NCBI GenBank assembly: GCA_022478985.1
Contig: JAKSZP010009297.1
Coordinates: 1 to 64,000 of the forward strand
Source: Massospora cicadina
Taxonomy: Eukaryota > Entomophthoromycota > Entomophthoromycetes > Entomophthorales > Entomophthoraceae
Reading direction: 5' to 3'
DNA: 64,000 bases
The notes below the pieces were generated by a model. It was not told where the DNA came from. It saw nothing but the letters and a program-made list of their open reading frames with translations, and did no database searches. The position numbers and the translations under genes were made by a program. Positions 1 through 11,215 of this stretch are shown in pieces. Positions within the stretch are counted from its first letter, which is position 1. The number at the start of each line of letters is the position of its first letter.

Positions 1-460
1 AGTACAAAAGGCGATAAGACCCTAGTGGATTCTCGGTGGAATCCCAACTATTGGAGAAATAAGGATTGTAATCAAAATTGGCCTAAAAAGGTAAAAACTA
101 ATAATAGGATTACTCCAACTTCTTGGCCAAATCTGAGGTGTTCAGTATCACATGGATCCAAACCTCCGCGAGGTGAAAAGATTTTACCCATCAATGATTG
201 GGTGAAAATGAACAAATTATTACCACTCAGATCTGAAACCTCCTGAGTACAATGATTCTACTCAACAATGCTAGGGTAAGGAATAACCAATCATTACCAC
301 ATGAGTCAGCCCACTGCCAAAGTGAAAATATTTTACTTGATGGTGATTGGATACAATACATCAAATCATTACCACACGGGTTGTTTTTGCCTCAAAAAAA
401 TTTTATTTTTGATCTGATAGGCCAAAAACCTATATTCCCTAATTTGGAAGACTGAGCTTT
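1..460 (+). pseudogene. Fragment of LINE ORF1 (C-terminal part)
   Basis: Two short plus-strand frames (25-246 and 252-455) resemble the part of the LINE ORF1 that lies near 15050-15340. Shared features are the opening 'acaaaaggc...ggaat' and a recurring protein pattern of the form G/S-E-x-I-L-x-x-x-D-W, then K-x-LP. It occurs as GEKILPINDW at 172-201, as SENILLDGDW near 320-350, and out of frame near 15290. The pattern appears twice here, so either this ORF1 contains an internal repeat or two fragments lie side by side. Nothing downstream continues into an ORF2, so this is a truncated relic. The assignment rests only on similarity to the second copy within this window. Confidence 0.45.
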
Positions 461-3386
461 GTATGCTTTTGCCTCAAATATCGATGGTCTCAAAATCTGA
501 ACTAGTTTAAATAGGAAAAACTAGTATTGAGAAAAGGACCTTCTTTGGTTTTGCCTTGCCTAAACAATAAAAAACAAAAAAACTCTAACAAAGCGATATC
601 CATTATTTTTATTAGAAAGTAAATTTCTCATTTTAATAAAATAGTTGTGGCTTAATGGTGGATCCCACAACCTTCTTTGGCCCCTCCTTGGTTCTGAAGG
701 AAACTTTTTCCTGTTCAGTGTAATGGACTGGTTCTTTCTAGTAATCAGACAAAAGAATTGGGTAATACCAACCAGGTAATAGTCCACAAACTAGATAAAA
801 CCCCAGATAGTGCTCTGTAAGTCTGCATTCCACTATAATAAGGTTGAAGCCATCCTTGGATAAGGGTTAGGATAATACTTAATCTTAACAATGATCCTTG
901 GCTCCAAGTGAGGGCCAATAGAGAATCCCTTAAGAGACTGAGTTCAGTGTCCTGGAGAAAGGCATTCATCATAGTATATTACTCAATAAAATTTAAAATT
1001 AAAATAATTTTTAAGATATTTATTGAGCCAACTGAGTAAGAACACAGAATTGAGGAATAAGATTCTACTCAATTCTTTTTTATAATATGCAAATAGTAAT
1101 TTCTTTGACTTTTTTTAAGTCTTATGAAATTGTTAGTCTGAAACAGTTATAATTATGATTTTAAATATAGGATTTAATTATTAGATAATGGTTATAAAAA
1201 TATGATAATTATCAGTGATTATTGACAATTGATAATCACTTTCAATAATCATAATTCAGAAGGTCTATTTTTAGACCTGAAAATTTTGTTTTGATCAAAT
1301 TGATTTTTGATAAAAATTTGGGACCCCTTTTTATAGATTAATTTTGTATGCAAAATGGATGAATTACTCCGTTTGCTTGAAAATTACTCCATTTGGAACC
1401 CCTATAAATAGGGGTTTTTTTGAGGCCCGCATTTGGAGGAAATCTGACATTATCATTGGATCAGTTATTAATGTTTTTCAGATTTCTCAAGCTCAGATTC
1501 ATTGGATCCCTCGAGGTGGTACAAGGGCCTTCATTTAATACTGAATTTTGCCCCAATTTGGTGGTTTTTCTCTTATTATCATTAAAATCATTATTTTGTT
1601 TGTTACTATTAGAATTAATAATAACAATGTGATAGTCAGGAATATCTTGTACCATCACATTCAGGTGTAGGAGATATCCTTTAGGACTTACATACTAGTG
1701 CAAATAAAAACTATAAAGGCAAAACTTGTGGATGAAGGTATTTAATTAATAAGAATATAAAAAATAATATAGTGCTTAAGGGATTTGGGGTGTTTAAATT
1801 AGCACCAGATTTCCAAAATAACTCCTACTTAGAAGGTGAAAGTGCTTTGGCAACTTAGTTTTAAGGCCAGCGAAGTCAAATTTCTTGATTCCCTGGAATT
1901 CTCTAATTTTTGTAAATTATATTGTGGACCTCTGGAATGCTTGTGAACGCATGGCTTCTCTGAGTTTAAAGTGACTTCTGATATATTTGTGACCCTTGTG
2001 GACTCTTGTAGCTGCATGGGTACATTGATAACATTAGTCTATGGTTTCTGCAAAATTGATTCACTTCATATTTTAGTCATATCTGTACTGATAAGCTTTG
2101 TACAGATGGGGAATCTATCTTAGGATGGGGTTTTGGTAATTTCTCCATCATCACCAGTTGAACCCAAAGATTTAGAGGGGGATCCTTTGAGATGTCATCT
2201 GTGATGTTATGCACTTAATCTTTTGGACTAGATATCATGATTATGCATCATCTGATGTCATGGTGACCAGTTGTAAAATATTGCAGCGGTCAGGGGGTAT
2301 ATAACGGCCTCTGTTGCCAGAAACTTTTATCCCAGTTGAAGCCTAAAAAGGGGGGGTCAGATCCTTTGTAGAATCTTTTGATCACTGGCCAAATTAAATG
2401 AGCCTCAATTGTTGTTCAGGCCAGTTAATTCATTAGTACTGAGGTTAGTTATATCTGAATAGGGGGTTTAGGTGGGATGTTTCCATAGGTTGGGAAATCA
2501 ACCTCTACATATGAGACTTTATCAACAGCACCAATTGTACCTCTTTGGTAGATTATATACAAAATCTAACTATAAGATCACAAGCTACATACTGAGTGGC
2601 GCTATATCCAGAGTCGTACAAAGTTATACTTAAATCCCTATAGACTACTACTAAGGTCAAGGCTAGTTTAATCCATGCTAAAACCATCCATCAGGTACAA
2701 TGCAGGAACTAACTCTTGCAATATGGAGGTTGCCATTTAGCAACAAAATGGCTCAACAACTCAAAACATTAAGGTTGATCTGAGTAAAATGATGAGGTTG
2801 GCACTATGGATGAATTTAGCAAAGTGAACCGTGCTCAGAAATTAAAAGTTAGATCTCAGAAGTATTAAGCTTCATTAGGGTAGGGGCCATTATGATAATA
2901 TATCAAATTGTAGGCTTCTGTTAACGTTGATTGTTAACGCCTACAAGATCAAATACATAACTATAAAGTAGATGGCACCATCCCACTCTCCATAAAGTTT
3001 AGGGTCATCTTTTGATAGATCAATCCTTAATCTACAGTTGAGGTATAAGGTCTCAAACTTTAGCATCTTTTATAGTAAAGGTACCAAAATTAAACTGGCG
3101 TATAATTTTATGCCCATTTAGTTTCAGGTAACTTAAGATAATGAGCTGAAATCAGACGAGCGACCTTTACTAGCTCCGAGTTTTAGCGCACCCTGTCGCG
3201 CGCTATATCAGCATAGGCTTTGCTAAAAGTGAATTTAGATCGGCATTCCTAGGTGACAAAAGGGCTGTGGTTCTTATTACAGGTGAACTCGATAATCCAA
3301 GACCCCAACAGAAGATAGACAAAAACACTTAAAGTTTTTATAGCTAAGCCGGCTAGAAAATCAGTGCTTACGAGATATTGCTTTGG
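461..3386. other. AT-rich non-coding stretch
   Basis: No convincing coding frame was found on either strand; the few open frames are under 80 codons with no recognisable motif. The stretch contains a TATA-containing palindrome at 1399-1414 and a second TATA-like site (gtatataac) near 2298. Both would suit old LTR promoters, but no paired LTR copy was found. From about 3150 the base composition changes, CpG becomes frequent, and the sequence runs into the 3' side of the SM gene, so 3150-3386 may be its 3' UTR and flank. Confidence 0.5.
1399..1414. promoter_or_regulatory. TATA-type palindrome, possible LTR promoter
   Basis: The 16-bp sequence CCCCTATAAATAGGGG is a near-perfect inverted repeat around a strong TATA box. 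Such a box is common in LTRs. No matching second LTR was found here, so the assignment is tentative. Confidence 0.3.
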
Positions 3387-5968
3387 TCAATCCCAAATTT
3401 TTCTCGGAGGGGGCCTAGGAGCACCACCGTACCTTGGCTTTGTGATGGTGCGATGGAGGCCTCTCAGCTTATTGACAGATTCGGCGCTATGGCTACGAAG
3501 TTCAGGTTGGGGTCCAGGCTTGAGTCTATCGGGAAGGCTTGGGCTACTGCGAGGGCTTTGATTGGGCGATGAATTGGTGAAGGTTGAGTTGCTTGAAAGC
3601 GATCTACCCGTTTGATTTGCTCCAAAAGATTCGCCACCAAACTTAGGCTGGGATGATCTGGCATCGGGCTCCACAGGCTGATTACCACTAGGTAAATAGG
3701 TACTGCTATAACGGCTCTCCTTGAGCTGGTCAATAAATACACTCGGGGTGAGGGTATGAGTTGAGCCCACCACCACTTCCCGGCGAGATGCAAGGCTAAG
3801 TTCTCTGGCGCATCGCATCTCGCTGTAAGTCAAACCTCCGATTATAAATAGCACGATACGGCCCCTGCTCAAGCTAAAAGCCTCTTCGTTATCCGCATCA
3901 ACTGTGGCTTTATCCTGCTGAGCGACCGATTTCTTTTTCTGCCAAGTTGGGCGGGCGATTCGTAGCCATTTGTTCGCTTGTAGTTGGCTTACCAGTTGGA
4001 CGCCTTCCTCCTGGATTAAAAATGGGAAGTTTTCAGTACACAACCCTTGCTGGGCTGCAGAGGTGAGGATCCGGCTGATCTCTGGAGTATATCGTGACAG
4101 CTCAAACTTATATTCTGGCTCATTTTCCTTAGCATTAGGTAAGCTTCCAAAGATTGATAAGCGGCCTACTTTAGGCTTCTTACTCTGAGTCTAGGTTAGC
4201 TTATAAATAGGTCTGATTACTAGATGGCCATATTTGAGGAGCGTTTGAAAGTTAACGATGGCCTTTAGATTCGCCCCAGTCAGGTTCGCGTGGGCGATAA
4301 GTCGAGTGACGTCGGGGCGGGGTGGACCGTGTCGAGAGATGAAGTTTAGATATAAAAGGATGAGCCGCACTTTAGACTCTTGAGGGATATCGGGACGATT
4401 TAAAAGCGGGGCCACAAGGGCGATGGCGTTTTCGACGGGTTTGCTTTCGAAGGTAAAACCAGTTGCCAGCGCCTGCTCAGCTTCCAGGACAGTAGGATCC
4501 ACGATCCTTTCAGTGGAAAGCCTCGCAAGCTCAATATGTAAGGAGTATTGCTTAACCTTTAGTTGAAGCTCAGGGAGGGCCGCAACAATTTCTCGCATCT
4601 GGGCTGGTGTGGGAACCAATCCCTTGTCCTTGTGGATTAAGCTGGCGGCAGCTGCGTTCTCTTTACTGAGGGCTCTAAACCCCTTAAGCAACTTTTCGGT
4701 CGCTTCAGAGATATGCTGGTGCCGAAGCTCCCGCCAAATAGGGTCCCTTTCATCCAAAATTGCAACGTGCTCTTTTAATTCGCCAAGCCCGTTTGTAAAG
4801 GTATGTTTGTACTCCCTTCCCCCCTTCAAATTAAGAGCGTCGTCAATCAGAGCTTGGTAGGTGAGCTCATGAAGGATTGGCGATGCCAAATCAACAGTTC
4901 GATCAACGATAATCAAACTGGGCCGAGGAGGGGGAAGTGTCCCCTCCATTGAAGCTTCGGATCCAACCTCGGGATTCTCGGCCTTGTGCTGTTCTAGAAG
5001 CTTGTGAAGGGCCTTGGCAACACGCAGAGAGATGCTTGATCCCCTCGGCTCCAGATTATGATACCGTATTATCGGATATTCTCCGGTGGATAGGAATACG
5101 GATCTAAGCTGATATAATAAACGTAGGCCAATCTTTACTTACTCGTGACGCGATCACCTCGATCTCTTCTTCGGTTTCCCTCCCAAACAGGAAAGAGAAG
5201 GCGTTTGGTAAATCCAAGTTGAAAACCTTGGATTCGAACGCTAAGGTTAAAAATTTTAGCTGCGAAAAAGAGCTGGTTGCTTCCAACTAACAGAAATCAT
5301 TAAACTCGAACTTATCGCACTCCATAGATTGTATAAATTTATTTTATAGTAATAACCCTAGTGAGATATGTATAAACTAAAACACTAAAAATCTCCAAAA
5401 CCACATATCGTTCGAGTATACGGTTAAAATTCCACCTGCAACCCCTGGGGCTGAAACCAGCCCACTTACGTATATAATCGATGAAGAGCTCCTTTAAACT
5501 TTCGCAGTATCGCATCACGTGCCCCGACAGATTCTGGAACAGCTCGTCAGGGATAGGGGCGATAAAGAAAAGATGCGCCCTATCATACATCCTAAGCCTT
5601 TCGGAAGCGAAATCCCGGTCGATGTAGGCGACGTTAGCCGGTGTGGGCAGTAAGAAATAGATTGCCGTGTCGCTGGGGGACCGTGCTCGAGGCCCGTCGA
5701 TCAACTCGATCGCCTTGATGTTCAAACCCAGTAGCTCCTCCCGCGCGGCAACCAGTTGGAAAAGCTTAACGGAGCTGGTATCCATAACCACGACCGCCCA
5801 ACCCGAACCTCGGGTAACCGACTTTACCGTGTTTAGGAAACCTAACCGGATGGGTCAGCGAACCGAATATTGAAAGGTAATAGGTTTAAAGATGGGATTT
5901 AACGTATAACAAACTAAAGCTTAGGACGCCTTACGCTCTCTGAAAATTTGCGTCAACGAAACCATCAT
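3387..5968 (-). CDS. Sec1/Munc18-family (SM) syntaxin-binding protein
   Basis: SM proteins clasp syntaxin-type SNAREs and promote vesicle fusion; the Sec1 branch acts at the plasma membrane. Five exons join in phase: 5935-5968, 5470-5808, 5143-5240, 4221-5108 and 3387-4190, giving 720 residues. All introns are GT-AG (126, 229, 34 and 30 nt). The start is the first of two adjacent ATGs, followed by a Sec1-like start (VSLTQIFRER). Family landmarks in order: AIYFLLPT near residue 60, ELFIDY before the second intron, FESKVFNLDLP, EYPIIRY, LIIVDRTVDL near 222-231, HELTYQAL, ELSRYTP, and IVLFIIGGLTYSEMR at 565-579 followed by GSTHTLTP. The last 110 residues are a Ser/Pro-rich tail ending PPPRKIWD. 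Length and landmarks fit Sec1 better than Sly1, Vps33 or Vps45. Intron 2 has other possible acceptors; the one chosen (AG at 5241-5242) keeps phase and gives the tightest match. No inactivating lesion was seen. Confidence 0.9.
4191..4220 (-). other. 30-nt intron 4 of the SM gene
   Basis: It starts GTAATC and ends GCTAACCTAG, so a branch-like CTAAC sits only a few bases before the acceptor AG. Read through, it adds nine codons and then a stop; spliced out, exons 4 and 5 join in phase 0 inside the SM domain. Removal is therefore needed for a full-length protein. Confidence 0.65.
5109..5142 (-). other. 34-nt intron 3 of the SM gene
   Basis: It has a canonical GTAAGT donor and a TATCAG acceptor. 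Its length is not a multiple of three, and leaving it in shifts the frame. Spliced, it joins ...EVIASR to LRSVFLSTGEYP, which restores a continuous SM-family sequence. Confidence 0.65.
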
Positions 5969-7239
5969 AGGTACGCTACCCTATTTTAAACCCAAGATTG
6001 GATTATTTAACTTCCTTACGGTGGCCAAGCTTGAATACTCACAACACCGAAAGTTAACCTGGTATCGCGAGCAGGGGGTAAAAATATCAAAGGGGTGGGC
6101 GTATAAACGATACTCGCCTTCAGTTGGAGATGTTTTCCATCAGCTCATTCAAATCAAACTTCTTTTAAAACTTGGTGTGGGTTTAAGTAGTCGTAGTTTA
6201 ACTAGACCCTTTCGTGACGTATCCCGTGATAAATTTTGTCTGGAGGGATCGAATCAGAATCGTTTAACATGTTGGAGCTGAAACTGCTGTTGCTAGTACG
6301 AAACTTAAGGGTAGCCGCCAATCTGCCAATCCGGCCTTTCATCCATTAATCCATCTTTCCCACCAATCATCTCTATCTTTCAACCTTAATTCTAAATATA
6401 TATAGAAGACATTCTTAATTAAGGTTTCTCTTAAACCACAAGAGATAGGAATTTGAAATTTGGCATGGAGGTTCTACATAAAATTTGTAGTTCATCTAAG
6501 AAACCTTTAATTTTTAGGATTCTTTCAATTTGTGTAATTAGCAGATAAATTTTACCTTCAATAAATTTTTAATAAAAATAATTAATTTGTAATTATAATT
6601 CAAAGTATTATTCAAAAACCCAAGAGACCTAAATTCATGAAATTTTTTATGTATGTGCAGCTTATATGTTGGAATATCAAATACATAGGACATATCTTTT
6701 AAAATTTAACTTTAGCAACAAGAATTGCAAAAATCTATGAACCTTTATATACAAAATCATGTAAAAAATTCTTTACCATATTATATTACCTTTGTATACA
6801 AGATCTAGTATGTATGTGCCTCTTCATATTAAGTTCTCAAGTGGGTAATGATTTTTTAAATTTACAATTTGTAACTACAAAATTGTAAAAAAACCCCTGT
6901 AAAACTAAAGCTAAATATATAACAGTTGGCTTTATACAAGAGATCTCTTAACTATAAGTATGATGGAGCAAGCTTTTCTTTCGCATTTACAACCACTTAT
7001 TAAACTGATTTGATTCAAGGCTTGTAAGTTTGAAAAACTACATGAGGAGATGAGTGTGCACCCAATGTTGGGTAAAGGTTGGGCAAGTGTGGTAAAGGGC
7101 ACAGGGTTGGTTTTCAACATCCAAAGTTAGAAAATGCTCTGGTGACACCAGTGCCCAAGAAAAATAAGAAATAGCGGTGATTATCTCACTGGAGATTTTA
7201 GCTTGGTAAGCAAAATGCAACCATTACATCAAAACTTCA
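5969..7239. other. Upstream flank of the SM gene, then AT-rich sequence
   Basis: 5969-6300 is still fairly rich in CpG and is the most likely promoter region for the minus-strand SM gene; no clear TATA box was seen. Around 6330-6390 the plus strand is pyrimidine-rich (repeated tcc, ttcc and ctt words). From about 6400 to 7239 the sequence is AT-rich. A plus-strand open frame at 6021-6281 has no recognisable motif and probably arises by chance. Confidence 0.45.
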
Positions 7240-7745
7240 CACTCTCAGCCCCTGCCATCAGTTAAGCATGGGATTTAAGTTTTTCTAATATAAATTTAAT
7301 AGCAGTTTGGTATGAGTTTTGTGGTGATGTACACAACCACTTTCCAGCCATTATGTATGTTGAACCACATTCTATGAACTGGGGTTAGTTGGACCTAGGG
7401 TTTGAAACTGAACAAGCAGCGGATGAAGCTACACAGGTGTACATGGTGGTTGATCTCCTGGATGGTCAATGGGTGGTCAAAAAGAAGTGCACATGTTGGA
7501 CCAAATCTAACCAAATTTTTGTCACTTTTGACTTTCTCCCTACAAAAGGTGAGACATGAAGTACTAGAATGCTAAATCTTGATGGACTGAAAATTATGGG
7601 AGCTCACCCTTTTTAAATGCAGTGCTTTATGCTTATGCTGGGGCTTAGCACAGGCAAAGTAATTGAAGTGATCACCCCAACCATGGTCATCACAGAAAAC
7701 TTAACTCAAATTCCACACACCGCAGTTATCAATATTGACGGGCAG
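7240..7745 (+). pseudogene. LINE ORF1, 5' portion (interrupted by element A)
   Basis: This is the amino-terminal half of a Gag-like ORF1 from a non-LTR retrotransposon, a class of protein that packages LINE RNA. Plus-strand frames from about 7360 to 7745 read through a few stops, with stretches such as ETEQAADEATQVYM and DGQWVVKKK. The last codons are ...INIDGQ, directly before the GGCAG target duplication at 7741-7745. Removing element A with one duplication copy continues the same frame into DSHPFYITVD and then a zinc knuckle at 14130. The true 5' end of the LINE was not found. Confidence 0.6.
7741..7745 (+). repeat. Target site duplication GGCAG, left copy (element A)
   Basis: GGCAG directly precedes the 5' LTR of A and recurs directly after its 3' LTR at 14080-14084. 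It lies in the LINE ORF1 codons for ...DGQ. Confidence 0.85.
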
Positions 7746-8634
7746 TATCATGTTTACATGACTTTATTGAGGGCACCAACAGCAAGGACAAGGCTGGGAT
7801 GCAGAAGGTCCAAAAGGTCAAATTGCAGGACCTTCCTGGCCTTAAGCACACCTTTGCCCAACGCTGGGTACATGATAGGTATGCCCAGATTGGTACAAGT
7901 GAGGTGCCTAACGCACAGCCCCTTGTTTCAGCTTCATGCTAAAATGGATGAGTTTTTATTAAATGATGATGGCTCAGTATGGTTAATTAGAAAATGGGGG
8001 TTCAAAACCCATTCTATTTATGAAATTGCTAGCTCAGGTTGGTTCAACTTCAATTGATCATTCAAATAAGGTCAGTTTCAAAGTATGTTACCCTGTCAGA
8101 TGGAAGCATATACCTATTGGTGCACCAAGGCTTAGTACCACTTTCTCCTATCAATTATTTCCCCAATTTGGCTTAATTATGTTTGCTTGAGACCAGCGTT
8201 TCTTGTTAGTCATCTTCCCTAATAAAACCCCTAGTCATCTTATATTTTTTCATATGTTGACTTGGGCAAGCCTGTGCATGGACCTCTTTGAGGAGGTCTT
8301 ACAACATGTTACCAATTTCATTTTCTTTAAAATTATTACAGACTCAAGTAAACTTCTGGGACTACCAGGTTCCCTCCAAACCAGGTCACCCTTCACTCTA
8401 GCTCTGTACAAAACTCGGTTATGAGCTTCCCTTTGTGGCACAGCCAAGATTTGCTGATTGCTCAATATATTATTACTTTTATCGTGCTCAACACCCTCGC
8501 CCTATGTCTCCTTAGCTCCAGCTCACTCTGCTGATCTATCTTTATGTTCACATTGATGATGAGTTCCCTCGCTTTGGTCCAGTGCTTTGTGCACCACCAT
8601 GCTGGGAACTGTAGTTATAGACACTCTCATGATA
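7746..8634 (+). repeat. Element A 5' LTR (889 bp)
   Basis: It aligns along its whole length with 13189-14079. The first dinucleotide has mutated from TG to TA (TATCATG here, TGTCATG in the 3' copy), and the end reads GATA where the 3' LTR has GACA. The open frame at 7617-8057 that runs into it is an artefact of the junction. A counterpart of the 3' LTR hairpin is visible near 8175-8205 but is decayed. Confidence 0.85.
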
Positions 8635-8650
8635 TTAGATGACCCACCCC
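8635..8650 (+). promoter_or_regulatory. Candidate self-priming site of element A
   Basis: The LTR is followed by TTAGATGACCCACCCC, not by the TGG that tRNA primers require. AGATGACC (8637-8644) is complementary to GGTCATCT at 13654-13661 inside the LTR. This is the arrangement expected of Tf1/sushi-type self-priming. The same AGATGACC follows the LTR of element K at 63644-63651. Confidence 0.45.
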
Positions 8651-9389
8651 TTAACTTTACATGCACAAACTTTTTTATGTAAGACTTTCAAAAAGTGAAA
8701 ATGGTGTGCGCCAGCTGGTTGCCACGTCCACGGTGGGGCTCACCACTGTTTCCATATTTTCCAATGTTTGGAGCATTTTGGCATTATTCTCACTATCTTC
8801 AACTGGAAATGTAATCACCCTTCTTTCCTGTACCTGATGGATACAGATGCTTCATGATCCAAGAGTTGTGATTCCCCAACTTTCCGCCAGATTTAATAAA
8901 GATTGACACCAATATTTTCTTTTTTCTTCAGCACCACGTTTGGACAGTTCAGGCAGGATCATCGATGAAGGTCCTGGTGGTTTTGGCCTTGAGAAATGTC
9001 ATACACCCATTGCTAAAATGGGTATAGGGTCATTCGCAGCTTAAGACTCATTTTATAATGACGTTTCCACATATACTACATAGAGCTATATATCTTCCCT
9101 TATGGATCAGATATAGAACCCATTTCAGTGTATCAGATCACCTCAGAGAACCCACACTTGACCACAACCATGATCCGTGGAACCCAGGAGTTAGAGAAGA
9201 TATTCCAATTTCTAATATAAAAACATATATGCAGTTGCTGAAGATATGGTGGGATATGTGGCCTCAGTAGTAAGAGTGGCCAAATACCTCTCCATTTTTT
9301 GATGCAGAAACGTACCCTGGGGGTATGCTAGACCTTGAAGAAGAGTTTGGTGGTGAAGTGTTGACATCTTCTGCTATAGTAAATATCAT
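8651..9389 (+). pseudogene. Element A gag region, strongly decayed
   Basis: This stretch lies between the candidate primer site and the protease, where Gag belongs. The longest frame (9058-9270) has no clear capsid motif and no zinc knuckle was found. It is assigned to gag by position only. Confidence 0.4.
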
Positions 9390-9572
9390 TTGGGTTATTT
9401 TTTTATTGACTGCTACCATTTCATCCCCTTTAAGAAAAACAGCACTACTATTTTGGCGGATACCGGAGCCTCTGAAAATTTTATTGACCAAGACCTAGCC
9501 GACTACCTTGAGCTGAGTTACTTTCCAGGTGGTGTGGTTAGAGGAGGGATTCCCAAGGTATTCCCATGCTGA
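9390..9572 (+). pseudogene. Element A aspartic protease
   Basis: The frame contains ILADTGASENFIDQDLA, the retropepsin active-site D-T-G-A (aspartate codon 9459-9461) with its usual hydrophobic lead-in. Retropepsins cut the Gag-Pol polyprotein. The frame ends in a stop at 9573 and the downstream protease sequence is broken. It sits upstream of RT as expected. Confidence 0.75.
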
Positions 9573-9964
9573 AAAGTATGGGTTTAGTGGACTATCAAAT
9601 TGGCAGATATAATTAGTCCAACCACTTTCAAGCTATCAAAAAACTCTTGTACCCCATCATTTTGGGTTTAGAGTGGTGGTGAAAGTTTGACATAAGAACC
9701 AACTTGAAAGAAATTACCCTATCCTTAACTTTAATGAATGGTCACGAGTTAGTTGTCCCATTGGCAGAAACAAACTTTCAAGGGAATTTTCCCCACTGGA
9801 CCAATATATACACCCTCAGCCTTGCTCCATTGCTGAAGCCCTCTTTGGAGGTTCCCCCTACCTTCCTGTTTGGAGGGATTGGAATCTTCGTTTAATGTAG
9901 CTTCAGCCAATGTACTACCTGATCATTCAGAGCTTAATTGCGAGTCTAATCTCATGTTGATCTG

Positions 9965-10560
9965 GTGCATATATCTTCCACAATATATCCATTGAGGGTA
10001 TGGGAGGAAGCGACTTTAGATGTGTGGGTTAAGGAGCAGTTAGCCAAAGGTGCAATTGTTCAGCAAACCTCCCCTGTATGTTCCCCACTTCTCTTTGTAG
10101 AGAAAACTGATGGTACCTTACGCCCATGCGTAGATTATGGGAACCTCAACAACGTCACAGTACCAGACTTGCATCCCAACCCACTGGGCTCACAGAGTTC
10201 ACGCTATGTGGAGTAGGCAAGAGTCTTCTCCAAGCTGGATTGTTTAAACGCGTTCAATCAGATCTGGATCAAAAAGGGCCAGGAGTGGCTGACTGCATTC
10301 CGTACCAGAAAAGGGATTATCCAATTTCAGGTTATGCCCTTTGGGCTTAAAAAATGCCCCTGCTATCTTTCAACACCATATTGATGCTGCTTTGGGGGAC
10401 CTTCTGGGGGTATGTGCGGTAGCTTACATGGATGATATTTTGGTGTTTTCCCCTGACAATGAACCCATTCAGTACACCTTTGGCAGGTGGTAGAGCGTTT
10501 GAGGGCAGCTGACCTCACATTATAAATAAGTAAATGTGAATTCTTTTAGTACCAGGTCAC
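9965..10560 (+). pseudogene. Element A reverse transcriptase
   Basis: The RT opens with WEEATLDVWVKEQLAKGAIV and then SPVCSPLLFVEKTDGTLRPC, the Ty3/Gypsy RT start. After frameshifts near 10200 and 10350 it continues with KNAPAIFQHHID and the catalytic YMDD (10425-10436) followed by ILVFSP. The core catalytic box is intact but the reading frame is not. The next blocks, towards the connection and RNase H, are present only in pieces. Confidence 0.8.
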
Positions 10561-10829
10561 CTTCCTTGGCAAAGTCATGTTTGACCAAGGGCACATGATA
10601 ACTCTAGACAAGGAGAAGATGATTTTCAAATGGCCCACTCCAACTTCAGTTAAGGGATTGAGGAGTTTTTTGGGGACGTGTACGTCCTTAAGAAGTTCAC
10701 ACCAAACTTTTTTTGAAGTTGCAGCGCCTTTGTAAAAGCGATTGGGGAGAAAGTGATCCAGTGTTCCCCAACTTTGCAGGATGCCTTCCAAGCTGCAAAG
10801 TGTACTTTGCTGTCCACATCATTTCTTTG

Positions 10830-11215
10830 CCATGTCAACCCCAATAAAGAGTTCATCGTTGCTTCAGATGCCTCCAACTTTGCCATAGTGGCGGCCCTAT
10901 TACAAGTAGTCAAAGATGGAATAGAGCATCCATTGGTATATTTTTTAGGAAGATGTCTCTACCAGAGTTAAGCTACGGCGTTTATGATAAAGAGTTATTA
11001 GCATTGGTTGAAGCGCTGACTTATTGGCGCCATCACTTGCATGGCTCATCTCAACCCTTCCACATATGTACAGATCACCACGCCTTACTGTACTACCGTG
11101 CACCTCATGTCTTAACACCACGGCAAATCCGCTGGCATGAGACCCTTACCAATTTTAGTTTTCCTATGAGTTTACTAAGGGCAAGGAGAATGGTTTGGCG
11201 AATGCTTTGAGCCGC
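10830..11215 (+). pseudogene. Element A RNase H
   Basis: Two overlapping frames carry FIVASDASN (first catalytic Asp), ELSYGVYDKELLALVEAL (Glu-containing helix) and FHICTDHHALLY (further Asp). They are the D-E-D blocks of Ty3/Gypsy RNase H, which removes the RNA template during reverse transcription. One frameshift near 10960 separates the blocks. The junction to integrase reads NGLANALSR, a typical end of this domain. Confidence 0.75.

Noticed and set aside
4609..4860. Plus-strand frame opposite the SM gene
   Set aside because: It is antisense to exon 4, whose family motifs are clear.
5143..5286. Alternative acceptors for intron 2 (AG just before the LKFLTLAFESK stretch, or further upstream)
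   Set aside because: The first breaks the phase. The in-phase upstream one inserts about 15 residues in a block where SM proteins are normally compact. The AG at 5241-5242 fits phase and family.
7617..8057. 146-codon open frame, and matching frames at 13161-13442, as a gene
   Set aside because: Both lie in the paired LTRs of element A (7746-8634 and 13189-14079); the first only begins in LINE ORF1. Their similarity to each other is LTR identity.
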